Below, in pieces: positions 22,349-30,242 of a DNA stretch of 34,862 bases. Source of the DNA: Clostridia bacterium (GTDB lineage Bacteria; Bacillota; Clostridia; Christensenellales; Aristaeellaceae); assembly GCA_017516305.1 (NCBI GenBank), contig JAFXDB010000092.1:1-34862 (forward strand), written 5' to 3'. Every line of letters starts with the position of its first letter. The stretch's first letter is position 1. The notes below the pieces were generated by a model. It had not been told where the DNA came from. It searched no databases and saw only the letters and a list, made by a program, of their open reading frames with translations. The position numbers were made by a program, and so were the translations under genes.

Positions 22349-22750
22349 GATGGAGATCCTCCTCAAAATTGTGTCATCCCTACCGAAACCTTCGGGGCAA
22401 ATGCTTCCAGCGGGGTCTTGAGACGCCTGAGGACGATCATTCCCTGGATACTTGGTTGGGCTGCATTTGAGATTATAGCACGGTTTTCAGGAAAAGTACA
22501 GTACTTTCGGAAAATTTATTTTTCCCGGAATCAGAGCGCCGCATCAGAACCCGTAGCCGCTTTCAGTGCCTGCTGAGCCATCCGCATTGCCGACGGCTTC
22601 ATCCTGCACCCGGTAAGTGCAGGATGTTCGCAAATTTTACAGGGCACGCTGCCAAATGTTCACCATAATGCTTTTGCGCCGTGTATTTTTGTGTTAAAAT
22701 CAAGTAAAATAGAAACAACGAGTACCCAACCGCAACAGGAGGTAGCTTTT
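22349..22750. other. 402-base divergent regulatory region between the zinc-ribbon and XRE genes
   Basis: No gene is visible. From left to right it holds the zinc-ribbon leader (with a CCGAA/TTCGG hairpin), that gene's -10 box (minus-strand TATAAT at 22472-22477), a 15-bp palindrome at 22493-22507, a hairpin with perfect 10-bp arms at 22600-22626, and an extended -10-like TGTGTTAAAAT at about 22689-22699, about 50 nt before the XRE start. Confidence 0.7.
22493..22507. promoter_or_regulatory. Palindromic operator candidate over the zinc-ribbon promoter
   Basis: AAAGTAC-A-GTACTTT is a perfect palindrome around a central A. With a -10 box at 22472-22477 it lies exactly where the -35 element should be. 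The neighbouring XRE regulator is a candidate binder. Confidence 0.6.
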
Positions 22751-23074
22751 ATGATTAAGATTGATTACAAGGATCTTGGCAAGCGCGTGCGCGAACTGCG
22801 CCGTGCCAGCGACCTGACGCAGGAGGAACTGGCGGAGCAGTGCGGCATCTCTGCATCCTTCCTTGGCCACATTGAGCGCGGAACCCGCGTTGCCAGCATC
22901 GAGACCCTGGTCTGCATCTGCAACACGCTGCGTGTCACGCCGCAGTATCTGCTTAGCGCCAGCCTGCACACCTTTGATGACCATATGCCCGAGGGCATAA
23001 GCGCCGAGAACCGCGCCCGCCTGAGCGAATTCCTGCGCCTTGCCCAGGACACCCTGGCCAACTGGAACGAATGA
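22751..23074 (+). CDS. XRE-family helix-turn-helix regulator (second)
   Basis: The ATG at 22751 follows CAGGAGGT. The 107-residue protein has a canonical XRE domain in residues 7-65: LGKRVRELRRASDLTQEELA, EQCGISASFLGHIERGTR (recognition helix) and SIETLVCICNTLRVTPQYLL. A 40-residue C-terminal helical tail (SAENRARLSEFLRLAQDTLA) may mediate dimerisation. No sensing domain is visible. It is divergent from the zinc-ribbon gene and ends in a clear terminator, so it is a single-gene unit. Confidence 0.92.
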   Translation: MIKIDYKDLGKRVRELRRASDLTQEELAEQCGISASFLGHIERGTRVASIETLVCICNTLRVTPQYLLSASLHTFDDHMPEGISAENRARLSEFLRLAQDTLANWNE

Positions 23075-23125
23075 TTGGGCATGGGCCTGCGGTCATCCCA
23101 GGCTCCTGCGGCGCCCCCCTTTTGA

Positions 23126-23166
23126 CGGCCTGCGCGGTCTGCTTGTTCGGCAGGCCGCGTTTTTTG
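23126..23166 (+). terminator. Rho-independent terminator of the second XRE gene
   Basis: CGGCCTGC (23126-23133) pairs with GCAGGCCG (23150-23157); a T-tract follows at 23160-23165. Confidence 0.88.
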
Positions 23167-23241
23167 TGGCAGGATAGGGTGCGAAATGCTGTCTGTATTG
23201 TGGTTTTTTTGTGAAAAAGACGAATTCTTTTCTGAAATCGC

Positions 23242-23270
23242 TTGATTCTCTTCCGGAATTTGTGTACAAT
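23242..23270 (+). promoter_or_regulatory. SigA-type promoter of the BMP-type ABC importer operon
   Basis: TTGATT (23242-23247) and TACAAT (23265-23270) have a 17-nt spacer, giving a leader of about 75 nt. The leader has a CGTTTC/GAAACG pair (23278-23311) but no riboswitch I can recognise. Confidence 0.8.
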
Positions 23271-23352
23271 GGTGTTGCGTTTCTTGAAAAATGTTCGTTT
23301 TCCTGAAACGGCTGCAACCGTATGCTCCACACAACACAAGGAGGAAGTTACC

Positions 23353-24555
23353 ATGAAGAAGCTCTTTGCCCTGGTTCTGGCGCTGGCCCTGTGCCTGAGC
23401 GCCTTCTCCTTCACCGCCGTGGCTGAGATGGAGGACGTCAAGCTGGGCGTCATCCTGCTGCACGACGAGGATTCCACCTACGACCTGAACTTCATCAACG
23501 GCGTGTACGAGGCCATGGCCATCCTGGGCCTGTCCGAGGATCAGGTCATCATGAAGCGCAACATCCCCGAGACCAACGAGTGCTACGAGGCTGCGCTGGA
23601 CCTGGTGGATGAGGGCTGCACCATCGTTTTCGCCAACTCCTTCGGCCATGAGTCCTTCCTGCTGCAGGCCGCCCGTGAGTGCGAGGACGTTCAGTTCTGC
23701 CACGCCACCGGCACCATGGCCCATACCGCAGGCCTGCCCAACTTCCACAATGCCTTTGCCGCCATCTATGAGGGCCGTTACCTGGCCGGTATTGCTGCCG
23801 GCATGAAGCTCAACGAGCTCAAGGCCGCCGGTCTCCTCAAGGGCGAGGTGCCCATGATGGGTTACGTCGGCGCCTTCACCTACGCCGAGGTTATCTCCGG
23901 CTACACCTCCTTCTACCTGGGCGCTAAGTCCGTCTGCCCCGACGTTGTCATGAAGGTGCAGTTCACCGGCTCCTGGTACGACGAGATGGAGGAGCGCAGC
24001 GCTGCCACCGCGCTGATCAACGCCGGCTGTGACCTGATCTCCCAGCATGCTGACTCCATGGGCGCCCCTACTGCCTGTGAGAACGCCGGTATCCCCAACG
24101 TTTCCTACAACGGCTCCACCGTGGCGTCCTGCCCCAACACCTTCATCGTTTCTTCCCGCATCAACTGGGCGCCCTACTTTGTCTACATCTGCAACCAGGT
24201 TGCCGCTGGCGAAGCCATCGCCACCGACTGGACCGGCACCATCGCCACCGGCTCCGTTGTGCTGACCGATGTGAACACCGCCGTTGCCGCCCCCGGCACC
24301 GTGGAAGCCATCGCTGAGACAATGACCGCGCTGCAGAACGGCGAGATCAAGGTCTTCGACACCGCTGCGGACGCTTTCATCACCGTTGGCGGCGAGAAGC
24401 TGGTGTCCTACATTGCTGACGTGGATACCGACGAGCTTTACACTCCTGACACCGAGGTTGTGGCTGACGGCTACTTCCACGAGTCTGAGTTCCGCTCTGC
24501 TCCTTACTTCGATGTGCGCATCGACGGCATCGAGCTGATCAACCAGATGTACTGA
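23353..24555 (+). CDS. BMP-family ABC importer substrate-binding protein (nucleoside type)
   Basis: BMP/Med-family proteins capture purine nucleosides (PnrA, YufN) or related ligands for ABC import. The ATG at 23353 follows GGAGG. The 400-residue protein has a Sec signal (KK, hydrophobic core, likely cleavage after A22-V-A24), then the BMP fold: VKLGVILLHDEDSTYDLNFINGVYEA, a strand with CTIVFANSFGHESFLLQAA, the AIYEGRYLAGIAAGM block, GYVGAFTYAEVISGYTSFYLGA and INAGCDLISQHADSMG. The only Cys in the signal region (C14 in LALC) is not in a proper lipobox, which is unusual for a binding protein in a Gram-positive-type cell. It is followed by a hairpin and the ATPase gene, in the order of YufN-O-P-Q. 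Confidence 0.92.
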   Translation: MKKLFALVLALALCLSAFSFTAVAEMEDVKLGVILLHDEDSTYDLNFINGVYEAMAILGLSEDQVIMKRNIPETNECYEAALDLVDEGCTIVFANSFGHESFLLQAARECEDVQFCHATGTMAHTAGLPNFHNAFAAIYEGRYLAGIAAGMKLNELKAAGLLKGEVPMMGYVGAFTYAEVISGYTSFYLGAKSVCPDVVMKVQFTGSWYDEMEERSAATALINAGCDLISQHADSMGAPTACENAGIPNVSYNGSTVASCPNTFIVSSRINWAPYFVYICNQVAAGEAIATDWTGTIATGSVVLTDVNTAVAAPGTVEAIAETMTALQNGEIKVFDTAADAFITVGGEKLVSYIADVDTDELYTPDTEVVADGYFHESEFRSAPYFDVRIDGIELINQMY

Positions 24556-24585
24556 TCCGGCCTGACAAGCCGCTTTCCCTGAACC

Positions 24586-24626
24586 CAAGCCTGGGTCGCT
24601 CCGCCCTGGGGCGACCCGGGCATTTT
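24586..24626 (+). terminator. Intra-operon hairpin between binding protein and ATPase genes
   Basis: An 11-bp stem (24589-24599 with 24611-24621, one G-T pair) is followed only by ATTTTC. Such hairpins after a binding-protein gene usually give partial termination and protect the upstream mRNA, so the binding protein is made in excess; here this is an inference. Confidence 0.75.
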
Positions 24627-24647
24627 CAGTATGATGGAGGGTGTACC

Positions 24648-26351
24648 GTGGAAAAGAAGATGGCTCTGAGCATGCGCGGCATCACCAAGCGCTTTGGCAG
24701 CGTTGTGGCGAACCACAATGTTGACCTTGATGTGTACGAAGGCGAGATTCTGGCCGTGCTGGGCGAGAATGGCTGCGGCAAGACCACGCTGATGAACATG
24801 CTTGCCGGTATTTACTACCCTGACGAGGGAAAGATTTTCAAGGATGGGCAGGAAGCTGTCATCCGTTCCCCGAAGGATGCATTCGACCTGAAGATCGGCA
24901 TGATCCATCAGCATTTCAAGCTCGTGGATCTCTTTACCGCTGCCGAAAACATCGTCCTGGGCCTGAAGGAAGAGGGCCGGTACGATCTCAACGCCGTCAA
25001 CAGCCGTGTTTCCGCCATTGCGGAAAAGTACGGATTCCATATAGACCCTCAGAAGAAGATCTACGAGATGTCCGTGTCGGAGAAGCAGACGGTGGAGATC
25101 ATCAAGGTGCTCTACCGCGGCGCGGATATCCTCATCCTGGACGAACCCACGGCCGTGCTCACGCCTCAGGAGATCGACCGCCTCTTTGACGTGCTCCGGA
25201 GCATGAAGGCGGACGGCAAGTCCATTATCATCATTACCCATAAGCTGCATGAGGTGCTGGCGGTGTCCGACCGCGTGGCCATTCTGCGCAAGGGCGAGCA
25301 TGTGGCCACGGTGGATACCTGTGACGCCACGGAAAGCAGCCTCACCGAAATGATGGTGGGCAAGAAGGTGAGCCTGAACATTGACCGCATTGATCCGGTC
25401 AACCCCGAGACCCGGCTGGAAATCAGGCACCTGAACTGCCTGAACGACGAAGGCCTGCCGGTGGTCAGGGATGTGAGCTTCACGGTCAACAGCGGTGAGA
25501 TCCTGGGCATTGCGGGCATTGCCGGCAGCGGTCAGAGGGAGCTGCTGGAGGCCATTGCCGGCATGCAGCCCATTGACAGCGGCGAGGTCATCTTCATCAA
25601 TCCCAAGAAGAACCGCCCTGTCACCTTCTTCCACAAGACGCTCAAAAAAGTGAAGCAGCTGGCGGCTCAGGGGGCCTTCCATGACTGGAACGGCAATCCC
25701 GTTTCCTTCAACGGCATGGGCAATGCGCTTATCCGCCGCCTGGTGGGCAGCGGCGAGGTGCTGTTCAACGAGGACGAGGTCATCGACCTGCGCAACCGTA
25801 CGCCCCTGGAGATCCGCGAGCTGGGCATTCGCCTGTCCTTCGTGCCGGAGGATCGCCTGGGCATGGGCCTGGTGGGCAGCATGGGCATCACCGACAACAT
25901 GATGCTGCGCTCCTACCGCAAGGGCCATGCAGGCTTCGTGGACCGCAGGCAGCCGCGCAAGCTGGCGGAGGAGATCATCCGGGAGCTGGAGGTGTCCACC
26001 CCCGGCGTCAACACCCCGGTGCGGCGTCTCTCCGGCGGCAATGTGCAGAAGGTGCTGCTGGGCCGCGAGATCGCCTTTGCGCCCAAGGTGCTCATGGCTG
26101 CCTATCCCGTGCGCGGCCTGGACATCAACTCCTCCTACACCATTTACAACCTGCTGAACAAGCAGAAGAAAAACGGCGTGGCGGTCATCTTTGTCGGCGA
26201 GGATCTGGATGTGCTGCTGGAGCTGTGCGACCGCATTCTGGTGATCAACTCCGGCGCGGTGACCGGCATTGTGGACGCCCGCACCGCCACCAAGGAGGAA
26301 ATCGGCCTGCTGATGACCAAGACCGACACGGGGAAGGAGGCTGCCCAATGA
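24648..26351 (+). CDS. ABC importer ATPase with two fused nucleotide-binding domains
   Basis: The GTG at 24648 lies 7 nt after GGAGG and is preferred over an ATG four codons later. The 567-residue protein is a YufO/RbsA-type double ATPase. Domain 1 has Walker A GENGCGKTT (39-47), the family's SVSEKQTVEI signature and Walker B ILILDEPTAVLTPQE. Domain 2 has the usual degenerate Walker A (GIAGSGQRELL), RRLSGGNVQKVLLGRE and the degenerate Walker B LMAAYPVRGLD. Between its Walker A and the PEDR motif there is extra sequence (roughly residues 313-388: lysine-rich, then acidic) not normally present; most relatives are about 510 residues. It overlaps the next gene by 4 nt. Confidence 0.93.
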   Translation: MEKKMALSMRGITKRFGSVVANHNVDLDVYEGEILAVLGENGCGKTTLMNMLAGIYYPDEGKIFKDGQEAVIRSPKDAFDLKIGMIHQHFKLVDLFTAAENIVLGLKEEGRYDLNAVNSRVSAIAEKYGFHIDPQKKIYEMSVSEKQTVEIIKVLYRGADILILDEPTAVLTPQEIDRLFDVLRSMKADGKSIIIITHKLHEVLAVSDRVAILRKGEHVATVDTCDATESSLTEMMVGKKVSLNIDRIDPVNPETRLEIRHLNCLNDEGLPVVRDVSFTVNSGEILGIAGIAGSGQRELLEAIAGMQPIDSGEVIFINPKKNRPVTFFHKTLKKVKQLAAQGAFHDWNGNPVSFNGMGNALIRRLVGSGEVLFNEDEVIDLRNRTPLEIRELGIRLSFVPEDRLGMGLVGSMGITDNMMLRSYRKGHAGFVDRRQPRKLAEEIIRELEVSTPGVNTPVRRLSGGNVQKVLLGREIAFAPKVLMAAYPVRGLDINSSYTIYNLLNKQKKNGVAVIFVGEDLDVLLELCDRILVINSGAVTGIVDARTATKEEIGLLMTKTDTGKEAAQ

Positions 26352-27478
26352 CCAGCAGCAAGATCAACAAGGCGCATGAGCCGCTGTTCCACCTGTCCAA
26401 ACGGGACGGCATTGCCTTCTGGAAGGCGTGGCTGATCCGCATTGCGGCGGTGGCGCTGGGCCTGGCGGTCTGCGGCCTGGTGGCCTACCTGTTCAGCGAC
26501 AAGCTGCGCACAGGAAAGAAAACCCTGGAGGATTTCTACTACTGCTTTATCAAGGGCGCCTTCGGCACCGAGCGCAAGCTGTGGAAATTCCTCAAGAACA
26601 TGGCGGTGCTGCAGTGCATCTCCCTGGCGGTGACGCCTGCCTTCCGCATGCGCTTCTGGAACATCGGCGCCGAGGGACAGACCCTCATGGGCGTCTGGGG
26701 CGCCATTGCGGTGGCGTTCTACCTGGGCGGCAAGGTGCCGGAGTGGCTGCTGCTGATCATCATGTTCGCCGCGGCCCTGGTCTGCAGCGCGGTATGGGCC
26801 GTCATTCCTGCGCTGTTCAAGGCCAGATGGAACACCAATGAGACTCTCTTTACGCTGATGATGAACTATGTGGCCACCTATGTGGTCAGCTACTTCCTGG
26901 TGGTGTGGGTGCCCAGCGGCTCCTCCGCCCTGGGTAAGCTCAAGTATGGTAAGCTCCCCCCGCTGCCCTTCGGCAACCAGTACCTGCTGATCATCCTCAT
27001 TTCCCTGGCGATGACGGTGCTGCTCTACATTTACCTGCGCCACAGCAAGCATGGGTATGAGATCTCCGTGGTGGGCGAGAGCGAGCGCACGGCGCGCTAT
27101 TCGGGCATGAACGTGGGCAAGGTCATCATCCGCACGATGGTGGTCAGCGGCCTGCTCTGCGGCCTGGCGGGCTACCTGATCGGCGCGGGCCTGGATCAGA
27201 GCGTGAACACGGAGTCTGTCGGCGGCCAGGGCTTCACGGCCATCATGGTTTCCTGGCTGGCCAAGTTCAACCCGCTGGTGATGCTGCTGACCGCCGGTCT
27301 GGTGTCCCTGCTCAATTCCGGCGCGGCCCAGATCTCCCAGGATCTCAACGTTTCCGGCGCATTCCCGGACGTCATCGTGGGCATTATCCTCTTCTTCATT
27401 ATCGGCAGTGAGTTCTTCATCAACTACCGCATCGTCATGTCCCGCAAAGGGCATGCGGGGAAGGAGGTTCTGAAGTGA
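26348..27478 (+). CDS. ABC importer permease (YufP/BranchedChain type)
   Basis: The ATG overlaps the ATPase stop as ATGA. The 376-residue protein has a cytoplasmic N-terminus, then about 8-10 hydrophobic helices. The hallmark FRMRFWNIGAEGQTLMGVWGA segment (the NIGAEGQ motif of nucleoside/simple-sugar permeases) is broken here for reading: FWNIG, AEGQ, LMG. A cytoplasmic EAA-like loop YEISVVGESERTARYSGMNVGK follows for ATPase contact. The pairing with a second permease, a double ATPase and a BMP binding protein identifies a complete importer. Confidence 0.93.
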   Translation: MTSSKINKAHEPLFHLSKRDGIAFWKAWLIRIAAVALGLAVCGLVAYLFSDKLRTGKKTLEDFYYCFIKGAFGTERKLWKFLKNMAVLQCISLAVTPAFRMRFWNIGAEGQTLMGVWGAIAVAFYLGGKVPEWLLLIIMFAAALVCSAVWAVIPALFKARWNTNETLFTLMMNYVATYVVSYFLVVWVPSGSSALGKLKYGKLPPLPFGNQYLLIILISLAMTVLLYIYLRHSKHGYEISVVGESERTARYSGMNVGKVIIRTMVVSGLLCGLAGYLIGAGLDQSVNTESVGGQGFTAIMVSWLAKFNPLVMLLTAGLVSLLNSGAAQISQDLNVSGAFPDVIVGIILFFIIGSEFFINYRIVMSRKGHAGKEVLK

Positions 27479-28428
27479 ACATCTGGCTGAATTTCATCAT
27501 TGAGTCCCTGGCGTTCGGCGCGACGTTCATGTACGGCTCCACGGGCGAGATCATTACCGAGAAGGCGGGTCATCTGAACCTGGGCATTCCGGGCGTGATG
27601 TGCATGGGCGGCGCGGGCGGCTGTCTGGTGCTGAATATGATCGGAAAATCCGGTCTGCCGGGGCCGGTCATCGTCATCCTGGGCATCCTGGGCGCCCTGG
27701 CAATGGCCATGCTGATGGGCCTGATCTACTCCTTCCTGACGGTCACCCTGCGCGCCAACCAGAACGTGACGGGCCTGGCCCTGACCACCTTCGGCGCGGG
27801 CCTGATGAAGGTGATCATGAGCAAAATGGATTCCACGGTGTACCTCATCGGCCCCAAGATGCTTTACCGCTGGCCCTTTGCCGACCGCACCGACGCGCTG
27901 CAGGGGCTGGGCGTGCTGTTCTTCCTGGCGGTGTTCATTGCCATTGCGTCCTCCTGGGTGCTGTTCCGCACAAAGGTCGGCCTTCACCTGCGCGCGGTGG
28001 GCGAAAACCCCGGCTCGGCGGATGCGGTGGGCATCAATGTCACGAAGTACAAGTACCTGGCCTCCTGCATCGGCAGCGGCATCGCCGGCCTGGGCGGCTT
28101 CTACTACATCATTGACTATATGGCCTCCCAGGAGGCGTACCTGAGCCTGGAGATCTTCGGCTGGCTATCCATTGCGCTGGTCATCTTTGCCCTGTGGCGG
28201 CCGCACATGACCATTCTGGGCTCTACGGTGTTCGGATTCCTTTTCAGCTGCTCCAGCCAGATTGCCAATATCGAGGGCATCACCGTTACCATGGCGGCCA
28301 AGCCCTTACTGAAGATGCTGCCATATGTGTTCACGATTGCGGTGCTGATCATCACCAGCATCCGCAATAAGCGCGAAAACCAGCCTCCGGCTTCGCTGGG
28401 CCTGTCCTATTTCCGCGAGGAGCGTTGA
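27475..28428 (+). CDS. ABC importer permease (YufQ type)
   Basis: A GTG start overlaps the previous stop as GTGA and has AAGGAGG upstream within the preceding gene. The 317-residue protein has the permease hallmarks of the second YufPQ subunit: an FGATFMYGSTGEIITEKAG start followed by HLNLGIPGVM, an NQNVTGLALTTFGAG helix, and the cytoplasmic VGLHLRAVGENPGSADAVGINV loop that contacts the ATPase. It is the last gene of the operon, with a terminator about 85 nt downstream. Confidence 0.92.
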   Translation: MNIWLNFIIESLAFGATFMYGSTGEIITEKAGHLNLGIPGVMCMGGAGGCLVLNMIGKSGLPGPVIVILGILGALAMAMLMGLIYSFLTVTLRANQNVTGLALTTFGAGLMKVIMSKMDSTVYLIGPKMLYRWPFADRTDALQGLGVLFFLAVFIAIASSWVLFRTKVGLHLRAVGENPGSADAVGINVTKYKYLASCIGSGIAGLGGFYYIIDYMASQEAYLSLEIFGWLSIALVIFALWRPHMTILGSTVFGFLFSCSSQIANIEGITVTMAAKPLLKMLPYVFTIAVLIITSIRNKRENQPPASLGLSYFREER

Positions 28429-28510
28429 GCGCTGTGTCCGTGAATGTCCGCACGATATTCGCGGTGCGGGCAGCGTTATCCGGTGCCGGCGGACGGTCGG
28501 TGCATATTCA

Positions 28511-28559
28511 TTGGCAACCTCCCCGTTTGCATGGGCAGCCGGGGAGGTTGTTTCTGTTC
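28511..28559 (+). terminator. Rho-independent terminator of the importer operon
   Basis: CAACCTCCCC (28515-28524) and GGGGAGGTTG (28541-28550) form a perfect 10-bp stem followed by TTTCTGTTC. Confidence 0.85.
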
Positions 28560-28621
28560 GGTCGCTGCTGACAAAATGAACGCAGATGCAGGAAAAAATG
28601 CTGTCGGATGCTGTTAACGCC

Positions 28622-28650
28622 TTGATTTGATGCCCGGGGCGTGTTACCAT
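28622..28650 (+). promoter_or_regulatory. Promoter of the sigma/anti-sigma pair
   Basis: TTGATT (28622-28627) and TACCAT (28645-28650) have a 17-nt spacer, 45 nt before the sigma factor start. It resembles a SigA promoter; the target sequence of the encoded sigma factor itself is unknown, so autoregulation cannot be judged. Confidence 0.6.
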
Positions 28651-28695
28651 GTTCTTATCAGCAGGTTATCCCAGAATGAGGGAGGAGAAAGAAGC

Positions 28696-29217
28696 ATGAA
28701 CAGGTATCAATGGCTGGAGGAGCTGCATCGGATGCACTATCAAACGCTGATGCGATTGGCAAGGTACCGGCTGCGGCACAGTGCGGCCTCGGTGGATGAT
28801 GCGGAGGACATTGTGCAGCAGGCCTTTCTTCTGGCGGCGGAGAAGGACATCCGCGAGTATGACGAGCCGCTGAAATGGCTGATGAAGACGGTGTCCAATC
28901 TGTGCATGAACCGGGCGACAAAGCAGTACAGAACCAGGCAGAAGCAGCAGCGGCTAATCCGGCAGCGGATGGATAGCAGCCCCGTGCGCTCCATTTATGC
29001 GGTGGATATGCAGAACGATGCGATGCAGGAGCAGGAGATGCGCATGCTCATCGAGCAGACGCTGACGCCGGAGGAATGGGAGCTGCTGCAGCGGTATATC
29101 ACGCGGAGCGCATCCATTGAGGAGCTGGCGGCCGAGCGGGGCATGACGCCTGTGGCGCTGCGGGTGCAGATGCACCGGCTGAGGAAAAAGCTCAAAAAAG
29201 AGTATTACGATCTGTGA
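28696..29217 (+). CDS. Sigma-70 family (ECF-like) RNA polymerase sigma factor
   Basis: The ATG at 28696 follows GGGAGGAG. The 173-residue protein has only sigma regions 2 and 4, as in ECF sigma factors. Region 2 reads LHRMHYQTLMRLARYRLRH, then DDAEDIVQQAFLLAAE (the core-binding DAEDxVQ motif), then LKWLMKTVSNLCMNRAT. Region 4 has the helix-turn-helix SIEELAAERGMTPVALRVQMHRLRKKL, shortened here to SIEELAAERG and RVQMHRLRKKL. It is followed 41 nt later by a membrane protein that is probably its anti-sigma factor. Confidence 0.92.
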   Translation: MNRYQWLEELHRMHYQTLMRLARYRLRHSAASVDDAEDIVQQAFLLAAEKDIREYDEPLKWLMKTVSNLCMNRATKQYRTRQKQQRLIRQRMDSSPVRSIYAVDMQNDAMQEQEMRMLIEQTLTPEEWELLQRYITRSASIEELAAERGMTPVALRVQMHRLRKKLKKEYYDL

Positions 29218-29258
29218 CAGGCCACAGGAATTGTTGCAGGGAAGAGGAGTGAGGAGCA

Positions 29259-30119
29259 ATGCGGAAACAACAGGAATTGTCGGAGATCATCGGGCGCCTG
29301 TATGCGGATGCGGAAGCGGACATGGGCGAGGATGAGCTGGAAGCGATCCTGAATGAGGAGCTGAGCAAGCCTGAAGAGCAGATGGACGCAGACCTTGTGC
29401 AGGAGATCCTGCTGCTGCTGGATGACGGCGAGGAAGGGCTGGGTCAGCAGGAGGCGTGGAAGAAAACGGCTGAGAAGCTGAAGAAAAAGCGGCTGCATCC
29501 CGTGGTGAAGTGGACGGCACGGCTGGCGGCGATCCTGGTCATCGTGCTGGGCATGTCGGTTTTGACCTACAAGACGGCGGAAGCTTTCAACTGGCAGCTG
29601 GTGCTGCGGCTGATGCGGCCTCTGGCAGAGACCTTCATGCTCTATTCCGAGCAGAAGCAGGAGGCGATCCCATATGCCGGAGAAACGTATGATGATGGCC
29701 TGAAGCTTGACGAGCCGCTGCAGTTCACCGGCCTGGAGCAGGCGCCGGAGCAGCTCCTGGGCTATCCGGCCCGTCCCTATGGCGTCCCGGAGCGCTTTGC
29801 TTATCTGCAGGGGTCATGCTATGCCGATGATCTGAGTACATCGGTTACGCATACCTTCAGCAGCGATGGCGGCATTTGCATATTTACGCTGACGATCCTC
29901 AACGACGAGGATCTGACAACGTCCTATCAATACGAGCGGACGCTCAACGAGCCCCGCGAGCAGTACCTGGCCGGCTGCCGGGTGATGTACTATTACAATT
30001 CCGACAACATGACCATGTCGGCATGCTGGACAAGGGACGGCGCCCAGTACAGCGTATTTGGCAGCATTGATGAGGCGGAGCTGACGTCGATTGTCAAGGC
30101 AACCATGGAGGGAAGGTAA
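29259..30119 (+). CDS. Probable anti-sigma factor: single-pass membrane protein with extracytoplasmic sensor domain
   Basis: Preceded by a GGAGTGAGGAG-type site. The 286-residue protein has an acidic, helical cytoplasmic N-terminus (about 1-80), one transmembrane helix (about 87-103) and an external C-terminal domain of about 180 residues. It has no classical HxxxCxxC zinc anti-sigma motif. The external domain (FTGLEQAPEQLLGYPARPYGVPERF..., ending in the IDEAELTSIVKATM helix) resembles DUF4367-type domains found in clostridial sigma/anti-sigma pairs. The position directly after an ECF-like sigma gene is the main argument. Its signal is unknown. Confidence 0.75.
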   Translation: MRKQQELSEIIGRLYADAEADMGEDELEAILNEELSKPEEQMDADLVQEILLLLDDGEEGLGQQEAWKKTAEKLKKKRLHPVVKWTARLAAILVIVLGMSVLTYKTAEAFNWQLVLRLMRPLAETFMLYSEQKQEAIPYAGETYDDGLKLDEPLQFTGLEQAPEQLLGYPARPYGVPERFAYLQGSCYADDLSTSVTHTFSSDGGICIFTLTILNDEDLTTSYQYERTLNEPREQYLAGCRVMYYYNSDNMTMSACWTRDGAQYSVFGSIDEAELTSIVKATMEGR

Positions 30120-30165
30120 TCGCCATCCCGCATGCATTTGTTATGCGCAACAGTGTGCCGGGCTC

Positions 30166-30193
30166 TTGACATCCGCCTGGTTTGGGATACAAT
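30166..30193 (+). promoter_or_regulatory. SigA promoter of galM
   Basis: TTGACA (30166-30171) and TACAAT (30188-30193) with a 16-nt spacer, 49 nt before the start codon. Confidence 0.9.
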
Positions 30194-30242
30194 ATAAGTA
30201 ATCCCGTTGATGAATACCATAAAACTGAAGGAGGAAATCCCG

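Noticed and set aside
23271..23352. Purine or pre-queuosine riboswitch controlling the nucleoside importer.
   Set aside because: The leader is about 75 nt, with one weak pair and none of the conserved loop sequences of purine riboswitches.
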